Shown here: positions 1 to 7,046 of the stretch, in pieces
How positions within the stretch are numbered: position 1 is the stretch's first letter
Layout of the letters: each line of letters begins with the position of its first letter
Assembly (NCBI GenBank): GCA_021776635.1
Contig: JAJFFN010000025.1
Location: 32,732 to 96,731 of the forward strand
Length of the DNA stretch: 64,000 nucleotides
Direction of reading: 5' to 3'
From: Robiginitomaculum sp.
Lineage (GTDB): Bacteria; Pseudomonadota; Alphaproteobacteria; Caulobacterales; Maricaulaceae
Notes under the pieces: generated by a model
The model's input: only the letters and a program-made list of their open reading frames with translations
Told to the model about the DNA's origin: nothing
Databases searched by the model: none
Made by a program: the position numbers and the translations under genes

Positions 1-81
1 GGTGTCCTATTTCGTCGGTGATATTCAAAATGCCTCTTGTTCCATTTAAAAAATATACATTCCAACATAATTAAGAAATTT

Positions 82-245
82 CCCTTCCCTCGTACTTACC
101 GGGGAAGTGCCGAAGTGTAGCGAAGGCGATGGGGGAGCGCATCTTGCGCTAAACATTTTTGCAGAAAGCCTAATAGATTATAACGATGCAAAACGTCGCC
201 CCCATCCCCCTTTGGGGTACTTCCCCGGTAAGTACGGGGGAAGGG
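82..245. repeat. REP-like imperfect inverted repeat beside a DUF559 gene
   Basis: The 27-nt arm at 82-108 pairs with the arm at 219-245 with one mismatch (both contain ACTTCCCCGGTAAGTACG or its complement). The enclosed stretch carries further G-rich/C-rich blocks around 127-137 and 197-210 that can extend the pairing. The right arm ends three bases before the stop codon of the DUF559 gene. Similar G/C-rich palindromic intergenic units are commonly seen next to DUF559 genes in Alphaproteobacteria (recalled, not searched). Any ORF read through this stretch is low-complexity repeat sequence. Confidence 0.75.
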
Positions 246-248
246 TAG

Positions 249-617
249 TTATTTTAACTCTGTTAGATGTGCGTAGATGTCGTCCAGTACATCATCTATG
301 TTTTTATAAATTTCTTCATTGCCGTAGCGGACGACGTTCCATCCTTTAGATTTAAGAAAATTTATGCGTTTATCGTCGTAGATAATTTCTATTTTACTTC
401 CGTGTGTGGCGCCGTCAACTTCAACAATGAGTTTTTTAGGAATGCAGGCAAAGTCCGTGATGTAACTGCCGATTGGGTGTTGCCGTCTAAATTTATAACC
501 GCCGAGTAATTTCATACGCAAATGTAACCATAATTTACTTTCAGCTTCAGTCATATTTTTGCGCAATGCACGTGCATTTTTTCGGGATTGTCGCTTGGGT
601 TTGCGCAATTCGTTCAT
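249..617 (-). CDS. DUF559 domain protein (PD-(D/E)XK / Vsr-like endonuclease fold)
   Basis: A 122-residue protein covering one complete DUF559 domain. Visible family features are the N-terminal TEAESKLW (23-30), the FRRQHPIGSYITDFAC block (43-58) with Asp55, then IVEVDGATH (64-72) with Glu67 and Asp69. These acidic residues are those expected to bind metal in the Vsr/PD-(D/E)XK fold. The C-terminal half has the usual Lys/Arg-rich helix and a GWNVVRYGNEE strand. The ATG overlaps the stop of the upstream PepSY gene (ATGA), so the two are probably cotranslated. The 3' end abuts a REP-like inverted repeat. The substrate is unknown; a role in repair or in handling the flanking repeats is speculation. 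Confidence 0.85.
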   Translation of the reverse strand: MNELRKPKRQSRKNARALRKNMTEAESKLWLHLRMKLLGGYKFRRQHPIGSYITDFACIPKKLIVEVDGATHGSKIEIIYDDKRINFLKSKGWNVVRYGNEEIYKNIDDVLDDIYAHLTELK

Positions 618-1381
618 TTTTGTCGTATCTTTTTAGGCCGCAGAAATACCCTATGTGTCACCAGCGCAACCCAACTCAGGCCAAAAAGTAAGGCTGCGAA
701 AGCTGCCAGTTTTAGCCACCATAGATTTATGTTATCGCGCTCTTTATAATCCATTATGTGGAGCATCCACATAAAATCAAATGTGCGCCAAAGGCGGGTG
801 CGGACATTGATAAGCTCGCCGTCAATCGGCGCAATATAAAGGCGTGTGCGAGATTTGTCATCAAATGAGACCTGCCAGACGGGGATGTCTTTGCGGAAGT
901 CCTTGGGCACGATTTCGGTAAATAAAACTGCTTTGCTAATGACGGCTTCACCTTTGTAGTAAGAACGCGCCACGCCCCTGATGTCGTCTTCATTAAGGCC
1001 GTACCATATCTTGGCAGGATTACCAAAATAATGGGTTTTGACCTCGCCTGTATCGAACTCCCACACGGGTGTCCCTGCGGCCGAGAGAAGTTTAATGCTT
1101 TCCAGCCGGTCAATGATGCAGGCGTTTCTTTGCATTGGTTTGCAGTGAATATTTTTTTGGTGTTCTTCATAAACAGCGTGTACTTCGCTAAAGGCCGCAA
1201 TCTGTTCCATGCGAAGTGGCCAAGTGCGCCCCTCGGCAATATGATCGCCGTGAACTTTGTCGATGTGAAAAAAGCTCATGAACAGGCCAGACGAAAACCA
1301 CAATATAATTTGAATGCCAAGAACAAATCCGGCCCATTTATGTATGCGCGTCAAAGCCCGCCAAAATTTACGTCTATCCAT
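614..1381 (-). CDS. PepSY-domain membrane protein
   Basis: A 255-residue membrane protein starting at the ATG at 1381; an upstream in-frame extension would run into the divergent neighbour and adds a non-homologous segment. It begins with the RRKFWRALTRIHKWAG signature of PepSY-associated transmembrane proteins, followed by a first membrane helix at about 15-38. A periplasmic PepSY-like region follows, with PVWQVSFDD and TRLYIAPIDGELI, then HIMDY and a second helix at about 222-243 ending in a basic tail. Relatives are often linked to iron or heme reduction and uptake, but nothing here fixes the substrate. It overlaps the DUF559 gene downstream by 4 nt and diverges from a TSUP transporter. 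Confidence 0.8.
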   Translation of the reverse strand: MDRRKFWRALTRIHKWAGFVLGIQIILWFSSGLFMSFFHIDKVHGDHIAEGRTWPLRMEQIAAFSEVHAVYEEHQKNIHCKPMQRNACIIDRLESIKLLSAAGTPVWEFDTGEVKTHYFGNPAKIWYGLNEDDIRGVARSYYKGEAVISKAVLFTEIVPKDFRKDIPVWQVSFDDKSRTRLYIAPIDGELINVRTRLWRTFDFMWMLHIMDYKERDNINLWWLKLAAFAALLFGLSWVALVTHRVFLRPKKIRQK

Positions 1382-1392
1382 ATGTATACATA
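1381..1392. promoter_or_regulatory. 12-bp palindrome in a 28-bp divergent intergenic gap
   Basis: TATGTATACATA is a perfect palindrome whose first base is part of the PepSY start codon. Only 28 bp separate the two divergent start codons (1381 and 1410), so promoters must lie inside the opposite coding regions or overlap here. An operator is possible; no regulator gene is adjacent. Confidence 0.4.
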
Positions 1393-1409
1393 AGGCTATA
1401 CACAGGATT

Positions 1410-2177
1410 ATGACAATAAAAATAATTGTATTTATTCTATTATCGGCTTTAATCACTGCCACGATTTCCGGTATTTTTGGTATGGCGGGCGGCCTTATCT
1501 TCATGGGGGTAATTGCAAGCTTTATGGGCGTTGCCGAAGCAATGGTTATCCACGGTGCCGTACAAAGTATTTCAAACTCTTACCGCGCCTATTTACTCAA
1601 AAACCATGTACGGTGGGATGTTTTTTTTAAAATCTGTATTGGGTCCATTCCGACATTGGCAGTTTTGTTGTTGTTTAGTTTTGTGCCTAGCAAAGGCGTC
1701 TTGTTTTTAGTGCTTGGCTTGCTCCCAATTTTGTTGTGGTTGCCTTTGTCCTGGATTTCACTAGATGTGCAAAAACCCCATCATGCAATATTTTTGGGGT
1801 TTTGCGTTACGGGGCTTAACCTTGTTGCAGGTGTAGCAGGGCCCGCGCTCGATATGTTTTTTATCAAAACTAAGATGCCTAGGCACGAAATTGTTGCTAC
1901 AAAAGCGATTGTCATGTTTGCGTCCCACCTGATGAAAATATTTTATTTCGGCATCCCTATGTTGATGGCTGCTAATCTGTCAGCTCAGGTCCCAAACTTA
2001 CCGCCTCTATGGTTTTTTGCCGCCTCCATACCGCTTATTATGCTTGGAACATTTACAGGCACTCGCATTTTAAACCGTATGAGCAATGTCGGTTTTCGCA
2101 GCTACACAAAATATCTGGTTAGTATGATTGGCGTGGTTTATATATTCAAAGGCGTAACTCTGCTGGGTTGGGTTTAG
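1410..2177 (+). CDS. TSUP (TauE/SafE) family anion exporter
   Basis: A 255-residue, very hydrophobic protein with about eight predicted membrane helices. The ATG at 1410 is preceded by AGGA at a good distance and is preferred over an upstream start that would overlap the divergent gene. The first helix is followed by GIFGMAGGLIFMG, the glycine-rich loop typical of TauE/SafE proteins, which repeats as GVAGPALDMFFIKT in the second half. That reflects the internal duplication of the family. Members export sulfite, sulfoacetate or related organic anions across the inner membrane. The substrate cannot be read here. Its stop codon lies inside a dispersed 15-bp repeat. Confidence 0.85.
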   Translation: MTIKIIVFILLSALITATISGIFGMAGGLIFMGVIASFMGVAEAMVIHGAVQSISNSYRAYLLKNHVRWDVFFKICIGSIPTLAVLLLFSFVPSKGVLFLVLGLLPILLWLPLSWISLDVQKPHHAIFLGFCVTGLNLVAGVAGPALDMFFIKTKMPRHEIVATKAIVMFASHLMKIFYFGIPMLMAANLSAQVPNLPPLWFFAASIPLIMLGTFTGTRILNRMSNVGFRSYTKYLVSMIGVVYIFKGVTLLGWV

Positions 2178-2190
2178 GGTCAGGATCCTA
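2175..2190. repeat. Dispersed motif copy, TAGGGTCAGGATCCTA
   Basis: One of at least six related motifs in the window (consensus TAGGTCCTGACCCTA or its complement), all at or close to gene ends. Here it supplies the TAG stop of the TSUP gene and contains the palindrome AGGATCCT. Confidence 0.55.
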
Positions 2191-2192
2191 GC

Positions 2193-2834
2193 TTACCACG
2201 GAATAACAGGCGTGTTGATTTGAGTATTTAAATCAAACTCCACGCGAAAATGCCGGCCTTCACGGTTAAGCTCATAAGCATACATTTCATGTGTCACTTC
2301 TACAGCCCAAATATTGGTCACAGAAGCTTCTAAGTCGCGCAACATAAATAATGCGACGGAAAACCCGTCTGCTGGAAATTCCTGGCGTGTTGCTGCTCCT
2401 TCAGTCGTTGTGTCGCCGCCGTACTGGCTGACCAAGTCTTCACTACCATCTTCGTGCTTGTGGTGATGGGAAAGGTTCAACCCTGTTGCGGTTTTGTTAA
2501 ATACCCAAGTACGCGAACGGTCGTCGCCGACAGCGAAAGGTATACGAATTGAACCGTCTGGGCAATTGACGGTCATGGCCATTTCTTTATCTGCCATATC
2601 TGCATCCGCCTCATCAGTGCTAACGAGTTTGCCTGCGTAAGATTTTCCGCACAATAAACTTAATTTTATCCAAAATGTTTCATGTGCTTTTAACGTTGGC
2701 GCTGCGGGTTCAGTTGTAGAAACGGGTGCAGGAACAGGTTGGGCAGAAACAGGGTTTTCAGCCTGCTTTGGCTCGCACCCTATTAAACTAAAGGTGGCTA
2801 AAACGAATAAGGTTGTTGGTAAAAATTTGCCCAT
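2193..2834 (-). CDS. Putative lipoprotein of unknown function
   Basis: A 213-residue protein with a lipoprotein signal peptide: a hydrophobic stretch, then LIGC with Cys20 as the probable lipidated residue. A Pro/Ala-rich linker (about 24-50) precedes the folded part. No family was recognised. The folded part has two further cysteines (LLCGKS and VNCPDG) and a His cluster SHHHKHEDGSED that could bind metal. It lies 32 nt downstream of the porin gene on the same strand, so the pair may form an envelope operon. Its ribosome binding site AGGAG is in the 3' arm of a hairpin. Confidence 0.75.
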   Translation of the reverse strand: MGKFLPTTLFVLATFSLIGCEPKQAENPVSAQPVPAPVSTTEPAAPTLKAHETFWIKLSLLCGKSYAGKLVSTDEADADMADKEMAMTVNCPDGSIRIPFAVGDDRSRTWVFNKTATGLNLSHHHKHEDGSEDLVSQYGGDTTTEGAATRQEFPADGFSVALFMLRDLEASVTNIWAVEVTHEMYAYELNREGRHFRVEFDLNTQINTPVIPW

Positions 2835-2838
2835 GAGA

Positions 2839-2856
2839 TTCTCCTATTTAGGAGAA
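2839..2856 (-). promoter_or_regulatory. Hairpin sequestering the ribosome binding site of the lipoprotein gene
   Basis: TTCTCCT pairs perfectly with AGGAGAA across a 4-nt loop. The 3' arm on the minus-strand mRNA is the Shine-Dalgarno sequence, ending 4 nt before the lipoprotein ATG at 2834. This would limit translation unless the hairpin is opened, for example by ribosomes finishing the upstream porin gene. Confidence 0.5.
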
Positions 2857-2866
2857 CCGTAACGCT

Positions 2867-4012
2867 TTACCAATCAATCTGCAATCGTGTATATAGCCCT
2901 TTTGCAGAGAAAAGGTCACCGCTGGCGTCTGTATAGTTTACCTTTACGCGCAAATGACTTTCTGGGTACCAAGTCAATCCTAATGTCCAGGCATTAACTT
3001 TTTCGTCGCCAGCCTTTCGTGCATCAAGCGTGTCATACCTCGCAGCGACTTCCCAGCCTCCCAAGCCACCTTTGGATAGTGGTTTTAGCGGTTTGGTTCG
3101 GTCGAACTTTCCTGCACTAGCTTTATACTTACGGGTTTCACCGGTTAGGAAATATCCGGCATAGACAAAACCACCATCAACGGAACCAAGATCACCATCT
3201 TCTTTGACAAATTCTGCGTGTCCATGAAGAGGCCCCATTACGGCAGCCGCTTCCAGACCAAATAAAGTGGCGTCATCTCCTATGATAGGTTTCACTTTTT
3301 CTGTTGCCAGATGTGAGCCCCAACGTGCAGAATGTTTAGGTGCACCGCGAGCTCTATCAGTATAGCGTACTGATGCGCCAATATGGACAATCCGGTCTTT
3401 TTCAAGAACAGGTGTATAAGTGCCGCGCACTGCCCAAATGTTATTGGTTGGCTTACCATCTGCCGCACCGTCAATTGAGTTGCCAAATACACCGCCGTTT
3501 AACGAGTAATTTTTGCCGGAAGTTCCAATATTAACACCGATACGGCGGTCAAAACCAACGGCATCTGTAATCATTCCGCGTTCCATAAATGTTGTATGGC
3601 GCGAGGAAGTTGTTTCTTCCATACTCGGACCAGCTTTCATTTGACCTACTGTAACATTTAATGGACCTTTCCAGGTTAAATTTACATCGGTTGCAGTTGT
3701 TTTACCACCGCCAAAATCTACTTCGGCTTTATATTTGAAATTGGAATATTGGCCTTCTATGCCAATGCGAGCGGCTCGAAATTCAGTATCTTCAAAATTA
3801 TTTTTAAGGCCGGCCGTTGGTGTTTCAGACAATGCTGCGGTATCCCACAAAATCCGGCCCCGAATTTTCCAAAAATTACCGTTGTCATCTTTTATTTTGG
3901 GTGCGCCGTGTAATAATTCCCAGAAATTCGCATCTGATTCTCCTGCATTGGCGGAAGTGGTTAGGGGTACTGCGCCCAAAGCAAGGACAGTTGATGCTAA
4001 TAAAGTTTTCAT
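2867..4012 (-). CDS. OprO/OprP-type (Porin_O_P) outer-membrane porin
   Basis: A 381-residue outer-membrane protein with a Sec signal peptide (LLASTVLALGAVPLTTSANA, about residues 4-24). The mature chain opens with NFWKIRGRILWDTAAL, the first strand typical of phosphate-selective porins O/P. It continues as alternating amphipathic strands (FKYKAEVDFGGG, VNLTWKGPLNVTVGQMKAG, WEVAARYD) and ends LYTRLQIDW with a C-terminal aromatic residue, as expected for beta-barrels. Some relatives prefer phosphate or pyrophosphate, but specificity is not readable. No Pho box was found in the 170 bp upstream. A lipoprotein gene follows. Confidence 0.85.
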   Translation of the reverse strand: MKTLLASTVLALGAVPLTTSANAGESDANFWELLHGAPKIKDDNGNFWKIRGRILWDTAALSETPTAGLKNNFEDTEFRAARIGIEGQYSNFKYKAEVDFGGGKTTATDVNLTWKGPLNVTVGQMKAGPSMEETTSSRHTTFMERGMITDAVGFDRRIGVNIGTSGKNYSLNGGVFGNSIDGAADGKPTNNIWAVRGTYTPVLEKDRIVHIGASVRYTDRARGAPKHSARWGSHLATEKVKPIIGDDATLFGLEAAAVMGPLHGHAEFVKEDGDLGSVDGGFVYAGYFLTGETRKYKASAGKFDRTKPLKPLSKGGLGGWEVAARYDTLDARKAGDEKVNAWTLGLTWYPESHLRVKVNYTDASGDLFSAKGLYTRLQIDW

Positions 4013-4185
4013 GTTTATTCTCTATTTTCCCCAAAAAGTATATTTGGGGCAGGGGTTGATATAAATAACGTAACGAAATTGTTTTTGCTAGTACATTGAT
4101 GATGTTGGTGATGCTCTAGGGTTTATAGCAGATTTTAATAGATTGGGGTCTTGCGGCTTTTGCTGCATTCGGATAGTGGCAGTAT

Positions 4186-4824
4186 ATGTTTAATTTCGAT
4201 TTATTCTGGTCGGCATTTGCCGTGTTGTTTGTCATTATTGACCCGCCGGGATGTGCGCCTATTTTCGCGACATTGACACAAGGGACAAGCAAACTGCACC
4301 AACGTGTTATGGCCTTTAAATCTGTTGCCGTTGCTGCGGGGATTTTATTTGTTTTTGCATTTTTTGGCGAGCAGATTTTCCATGCGCTTGGCATAGACTT
4401 TCACGCATTGCGTATAGCGGGCGGTATCATGCTGTTTATCATTGCTCTTCAAATGGTGTTTGAGAAGCGCACAGAGCACCGCGAAACGCGTGCCGAAGAA
4501 GCCTTGGAAGCCATAGACGACCCAGAAGATATTTCAGTATTTCCTATGGGAATTCCTATGATAGCCGGACCAGGTACGATTGCATCGCTTTTGCTTTTAA
4601 TGTCTGATGCTGATGGTTCCATAGATGTAGCTTCGATCATGGCTGCACTTACGGCTGTTTTACTAATCACTTTGTTCTCGTTTTTAATCGCAGGCTTCTT
4701 AATAAAGCTGATGGGCAAAACTTTTACCAATGTGTTGACCCGAGTGCTTGGGTTTTTACTGGCAGCACTCGCAGCGCAATTTGTTATTGATGGCGTCAAA
4801 GGCGCACTTGGTACATTTTTATGA
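4186..4824 (+). CDS. MarC family integral membrane protein
   Basis: A 212-residue protein with six predicted membrane helices. The N-terminal FAVLFVIIDPPGCAPIFATLT is the MarC/SnatA hallmark (usually D-P-x-G/S near residue 20), and the mid-protein PMGIPMIAGPGTIASLLLL matches the family's second conserved loop. An acidic cytoplasmic loop (about 90-115) separates the halves. Some relatives (SnatA, YchE) have been linked to small amino-acid transport; the founding MarC has no proven role in drug resistance. It lies 47 nt upstream of yggT on the same strand. Start chosen at the first ATG; the ribosome binding site is weak. Confidence 0.9.
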   Translation: MFNFDLFWSAFAVLFVIIDPPGCAPIFATLTQGTSKLHQRVMAFKSVAVAAGILFVFAFFGEQIFHALGIDFHALRIAGGIMLFIIALQMVFEKRTEHRETRAEEALEAIDDPEDISVFPMGIPMIAGPGTIASLLLLMSDADGSIDVASIMAALTAVLLITLFSFLIAGFLIKLMGKTFTNVLTRVLGFLLAALAAQFVIDGVKGALGTFL

Positions 4825-4871
4825 TTGCATCCGTTGTGCCCCACCTTTAGTAAGGCGAAAATGGAGAAAAT

Positions 4872-5174
4872 ATGACCCTTGCACAATCCCTCATTGTTTA
4901 TTTTATTAGCCCAGTTATTGGCGTCCTTATTTTCATGATAGTCGTGCAAATCATTATGAGTTGGTTGATCCAGTTTAACGTGATAAATATCCGTAATCAG
5001 TTTGTTTCTACCATTTATTACATGTTAAGCCGTTTTGTTGAGCCTATTTTAGCGCCAATTCAACGTATTATTCCCAGCTTTGGTGGTTTGGATTTATCCC
5101 CGATCGTCGCAATTTTGGCACTGCAATGGGTGCAAGGTTTTGTTTTACCAAGATTATACATGACGCTAGGTTAA
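4872..5174 (+). CDS. YggT family membrane protein
   Basis: A 100-residue protein with two membrane segments, about 7-31 and 72-93. Between them lies the conserved block FVEPILAPIQRIIPSFGGLDLSP, which is the YggT signature (EP.L.P.R...P..GG.D.SP). A GGAG ribosome binding site sits 8 nt before the ATG. Relatives are implicated in osmotic or potassium homeostasis and in factor assembly near cell-division genes, but the function is not settled. In many Alphaproteobacteria the next genes are a DUF167 protein and folD; here those are missing. Confidence 0.9.
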   Translation: MTLAQSLIVYFISPVIGVLIFMIVVQIIMSWLIQFNVINIRNQFVSTIYYMLSRFVEPILAPIQRIIPSFGGLDLSPIVAILALQWVQGFVLPRLYMTLG

Positions 5175-5209
5175 ATGATATTCGTAAACTTGATTGACGG
5201 CAAAGCTAT

Positions 5210-5227
5210 TGCGCACACGTGTGCGCA
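5210..5227. promoter_or_regulatory. 18-bp perfect palindrome
   Basis: TGCGCACACGTGTGCGCA reads identically on both strands and sits 36 bp past the yggT stop, in an otherwise AT-rich gap of about 240 bp before the next gene. It could be a regulator site or a small hairpin. It is not followed by a T-tract, so it is not a typical terminator. Confidence 0.5.
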
Positions 5228-5411
5228 CGGACGTATTTTAAGCCGTTTCTAACTTATCGCAAGATGCTCTAAAATAAGTTTATGATTCCGCGCCGATTTA
5301 ATTGGTTTTGCCCCTAATGACAAAAAAATCTCAACGTAAAACCAAATTGGTTGGGGATATTTAATATAGATTTTGACTTGCGATAATTCCGCAGGCTTGT
5401 AGTTTCGCCCC

Positions 5412-6236
5412 ATGGTGAAAAACAAAAAACAGAAAAAAAGACCGTTATGTCTGATTACCGGTGCCTCAGCCGGGATCGGCGCGGCATTGGCACGCGAATT
5501 TGCCAAAGCTGGCTGGGATTTAGCTTTAACGGCACGGCGAGAAGCGCCAATGCTTACACTCGCTAAAGAGCTAAAGCGCGATTACGGGGCGACATCTCAC
5601 ATAATTCCGGCAGACCTCTCAAAGCCGGGAGCGTGTGCAGATATTTTGGAACGATTGGGTAAAAAAACCACCCATATAGATGGTTTGGTGAATAATGCCG
5701 GCTTTGGCCTTACCGGTAATTTCATTGAAAATGAGTGGTCGGCACATAAAGATTTTTTAACTTTGATGTTAGAGGCGCCAACTGAAATGACAAGAATGTT
5801 GGTTGATGGTATGGTAGAGCGTCGTTTTGGCCGGATAATAAATGTGGCAAGTTTGGCTGGACATGTTCCAGGTTCGCGTGGCCATACTTTATATGCAGCC
5901 ACCAAAAGCTATCTAATTAAGTTTTCACAATCACTGAATTTGGAACTTCAAGAACACGGTATCAAAGTATCTGCCTTATGCCCGGGTTTTACATATAGTG
6001 AATTTCACGATGTAAATGAAACCCGTTCCGCGGTCAGCAAATTGCCTGATTGGATGTGGATGAGCGCCGAAGATGTTGCGCAAAGTGGATTTCTAGCATT
6101 ATCGCACAACAAAGCCGTACATATTCCGGGCGCTGGTAATAAAATAATAGCCCTGTTGGCACGGTTATTACCAGACCCTTGGGCGCTGGCTTTAATGAAC
6201 CGCAATTCAGAGCGGGTTCGTAAAGGCACAAAATAA
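5412..6236 (+). CDS. Short-chain dehydrogenase/reductase (SDR)
   Basis: A 274-residue classical SDR. The Rossmann nucleotide motif TGASAGIG is at 16-23, NNAG at 94-97, catalytic Ser147 in NVASLAG, and the YxxxK pair is Tyr161/Lys165. Arg42-Arg43 after the second strand suggests NADPH preference. The C-terminal part (from about 230) is a hydrophobic, basic extension seen in DltE/YqjQ-type SDRs that act on lipids or polyketide-like substrates. The substrate is unknown. Its stop codon overlaps the pyrF start (TAATG), so both genes are probably one operon. The + strand ATG overlaps an ATG on the other strand (CCATGG); the opposite ORF is not considered real. Confidence 0.9.
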   Translation: MVKNKKQKKRPLCLITGASAGIGAALAREFAKAGWDLALTARREAPMLTLAKELKRDYGATSHIIPADLSKPGACADILERLGKKTTHIDGLVNNAGFGLTGNFIENEWSAHKDFLTLMLEAPTEMTRMLVDGMVERRFGRIINVASLAGHVPGSRGHTLYAATKSYLIKFSQSLNLELQEHGIKVSALCPGFTYSEFHDVNETRSAVSKLPDWMWMSAEDVAQSGFLALSHNKAVHIPGAGNKIIALLARLLPDPWALALMNRNSERVRKGTK

Positions 6237-6922
6237 TGTCTGACCCACGCCTATTTGTGGCTCTGGATTTGCCGGATATTGAAAGTGCCCGTTCTATGGT
6301 TAATACACTTGGTAATACAGTGTCTTCCTATAAAATTGGCTTGCAGCTTTTACCACAGGGCGGCACGGAATTTGGACGCGCGCTTAAACAAGCTGGCAAA
6401 AATGTCTTCTTAGATTTCAAACTGCACGATATTGGTGCCACAGTTGAAAAGGCCACGCGATCAATTACTGAAATGGGCGCAGACTTGCTTACGGTTCATG
6501 CCACACCAGATGTTATGGCTGCGGCGGTCAAAGGACGTGGAAATAGCTCATTAAAAATCATGGCTGTTACAGTGCTAACATCACTGGATGATCGATCTCT
6601 TTTTGATATGGGATACTTTAATACGGTCGAAGAACTGGTCATGCACCGTGTTCGACAAGCGGTAGCAGCGGGTGTTGATGGTGTGATTTCTTCACCATTG
6701 GAAGCCAAAGCAATTAGGGCGATTGTCCCCAAAGGCTTTCTCATTGTCACCCCTGGAGTCCGCATGATTGGCGGGGACAAGGGGGACCAAAAACGTATTG
6801 CCACGCCGAAACATGCTCTACAGCACGGCGCCAGCCATATCGTCGTTGGCCGCCCAATCACACAAGCACAAAACCCGCGAAAAGCGGCAGAAGAAATTCT
6901 GGCGAATATCGGAAATAATTAG
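6236..6922 (+). CDS. pyrF: Orotidine 5'-phosphate decarboxylase
   Basis: A 228-residue enzyme of normal length that decarboxylates OMP to UMP, the last step of de novo pyrimidine synthesis. The catalytic D-x-K-x-x-D is in FLDFKLHDIGAT with Asp60, Lys62 and Asp65; Lys33 in YKIGLQL contacts the substrate. The phosphate-gripping C-terminal loop reads TPGVRMIGGDKGDQKR and VVGRPIT. The start overlaps the SDR stop by one base, so translation is probably coupled. A probable terminator follows. Confidence 0.96.
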   Translation: MSDPRLFVALDLPDIESARSMVNTLGNTVSSYKIGLQLLPQGGTEFGRALKQAGKNVFLDFKLHDIGATVEKATRSITEMGADLLTVHATPDVMAAAVKGRGNSSLKIMAVTVLTSLDDRSLFDMGYFNTVEELVMHRVRQAVAAGVDGVISSPLEAKAIRAIVPKGFLIVTPGVRMIGGDKGDQKRIATPKHALQHGASHIVVGRPITQAQNPRKAAEEILANIGNN

Positions 6923-6931
6923 AAATAATTG

Positions 6932-6966
6932 ATTGCCCCAAATTCACACAAGGGAGGCAATTTTTG
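6932..6966 (+). terminator. Probable intrinsic terminator after pyrF
   Basis: ATTGCC pairs with GGCAAT across a loop of about 18 nt that contains extra C/G pairs, and the stem is followed by TTTTT. It lies between convergent genes, 10 nt after the pyrF stop. Confidence 0.5.
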
Positions 6967-7046
6967 GTCTATTGAAATAGTGTATAGCCACTTTTGGGAA
7001 TTCTATCTGAAAATAAAACCCGCATTGTTTAATTATATATTGTACC

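Noticed and set aside
107..349. + strand ORF through the inverted repeat and DUF559 gene
   Set aside because: It reads across the REP-like repeat and the antisense of a clear DUF559 gene.
754..1239. Long antisense-frame ORF inside the PepSY gene
   Set aside because: Same strand but shifted frame; composition lacks any domain pattern while the PepSY frame is well supported.
4013..4185. Pho box for the OprO/P-type porin
   Set aside because: No direct repeat resembling CTGTCAT with 4-bp spacing was found.
5249..5413. Minus-strand ORF of 54 residues whose ATG overlaps the SDR start
   Set aside because: No ribosome binding site, no recognisable family, and its start coincides with the palindromic CCATGG of a well-supported gene.
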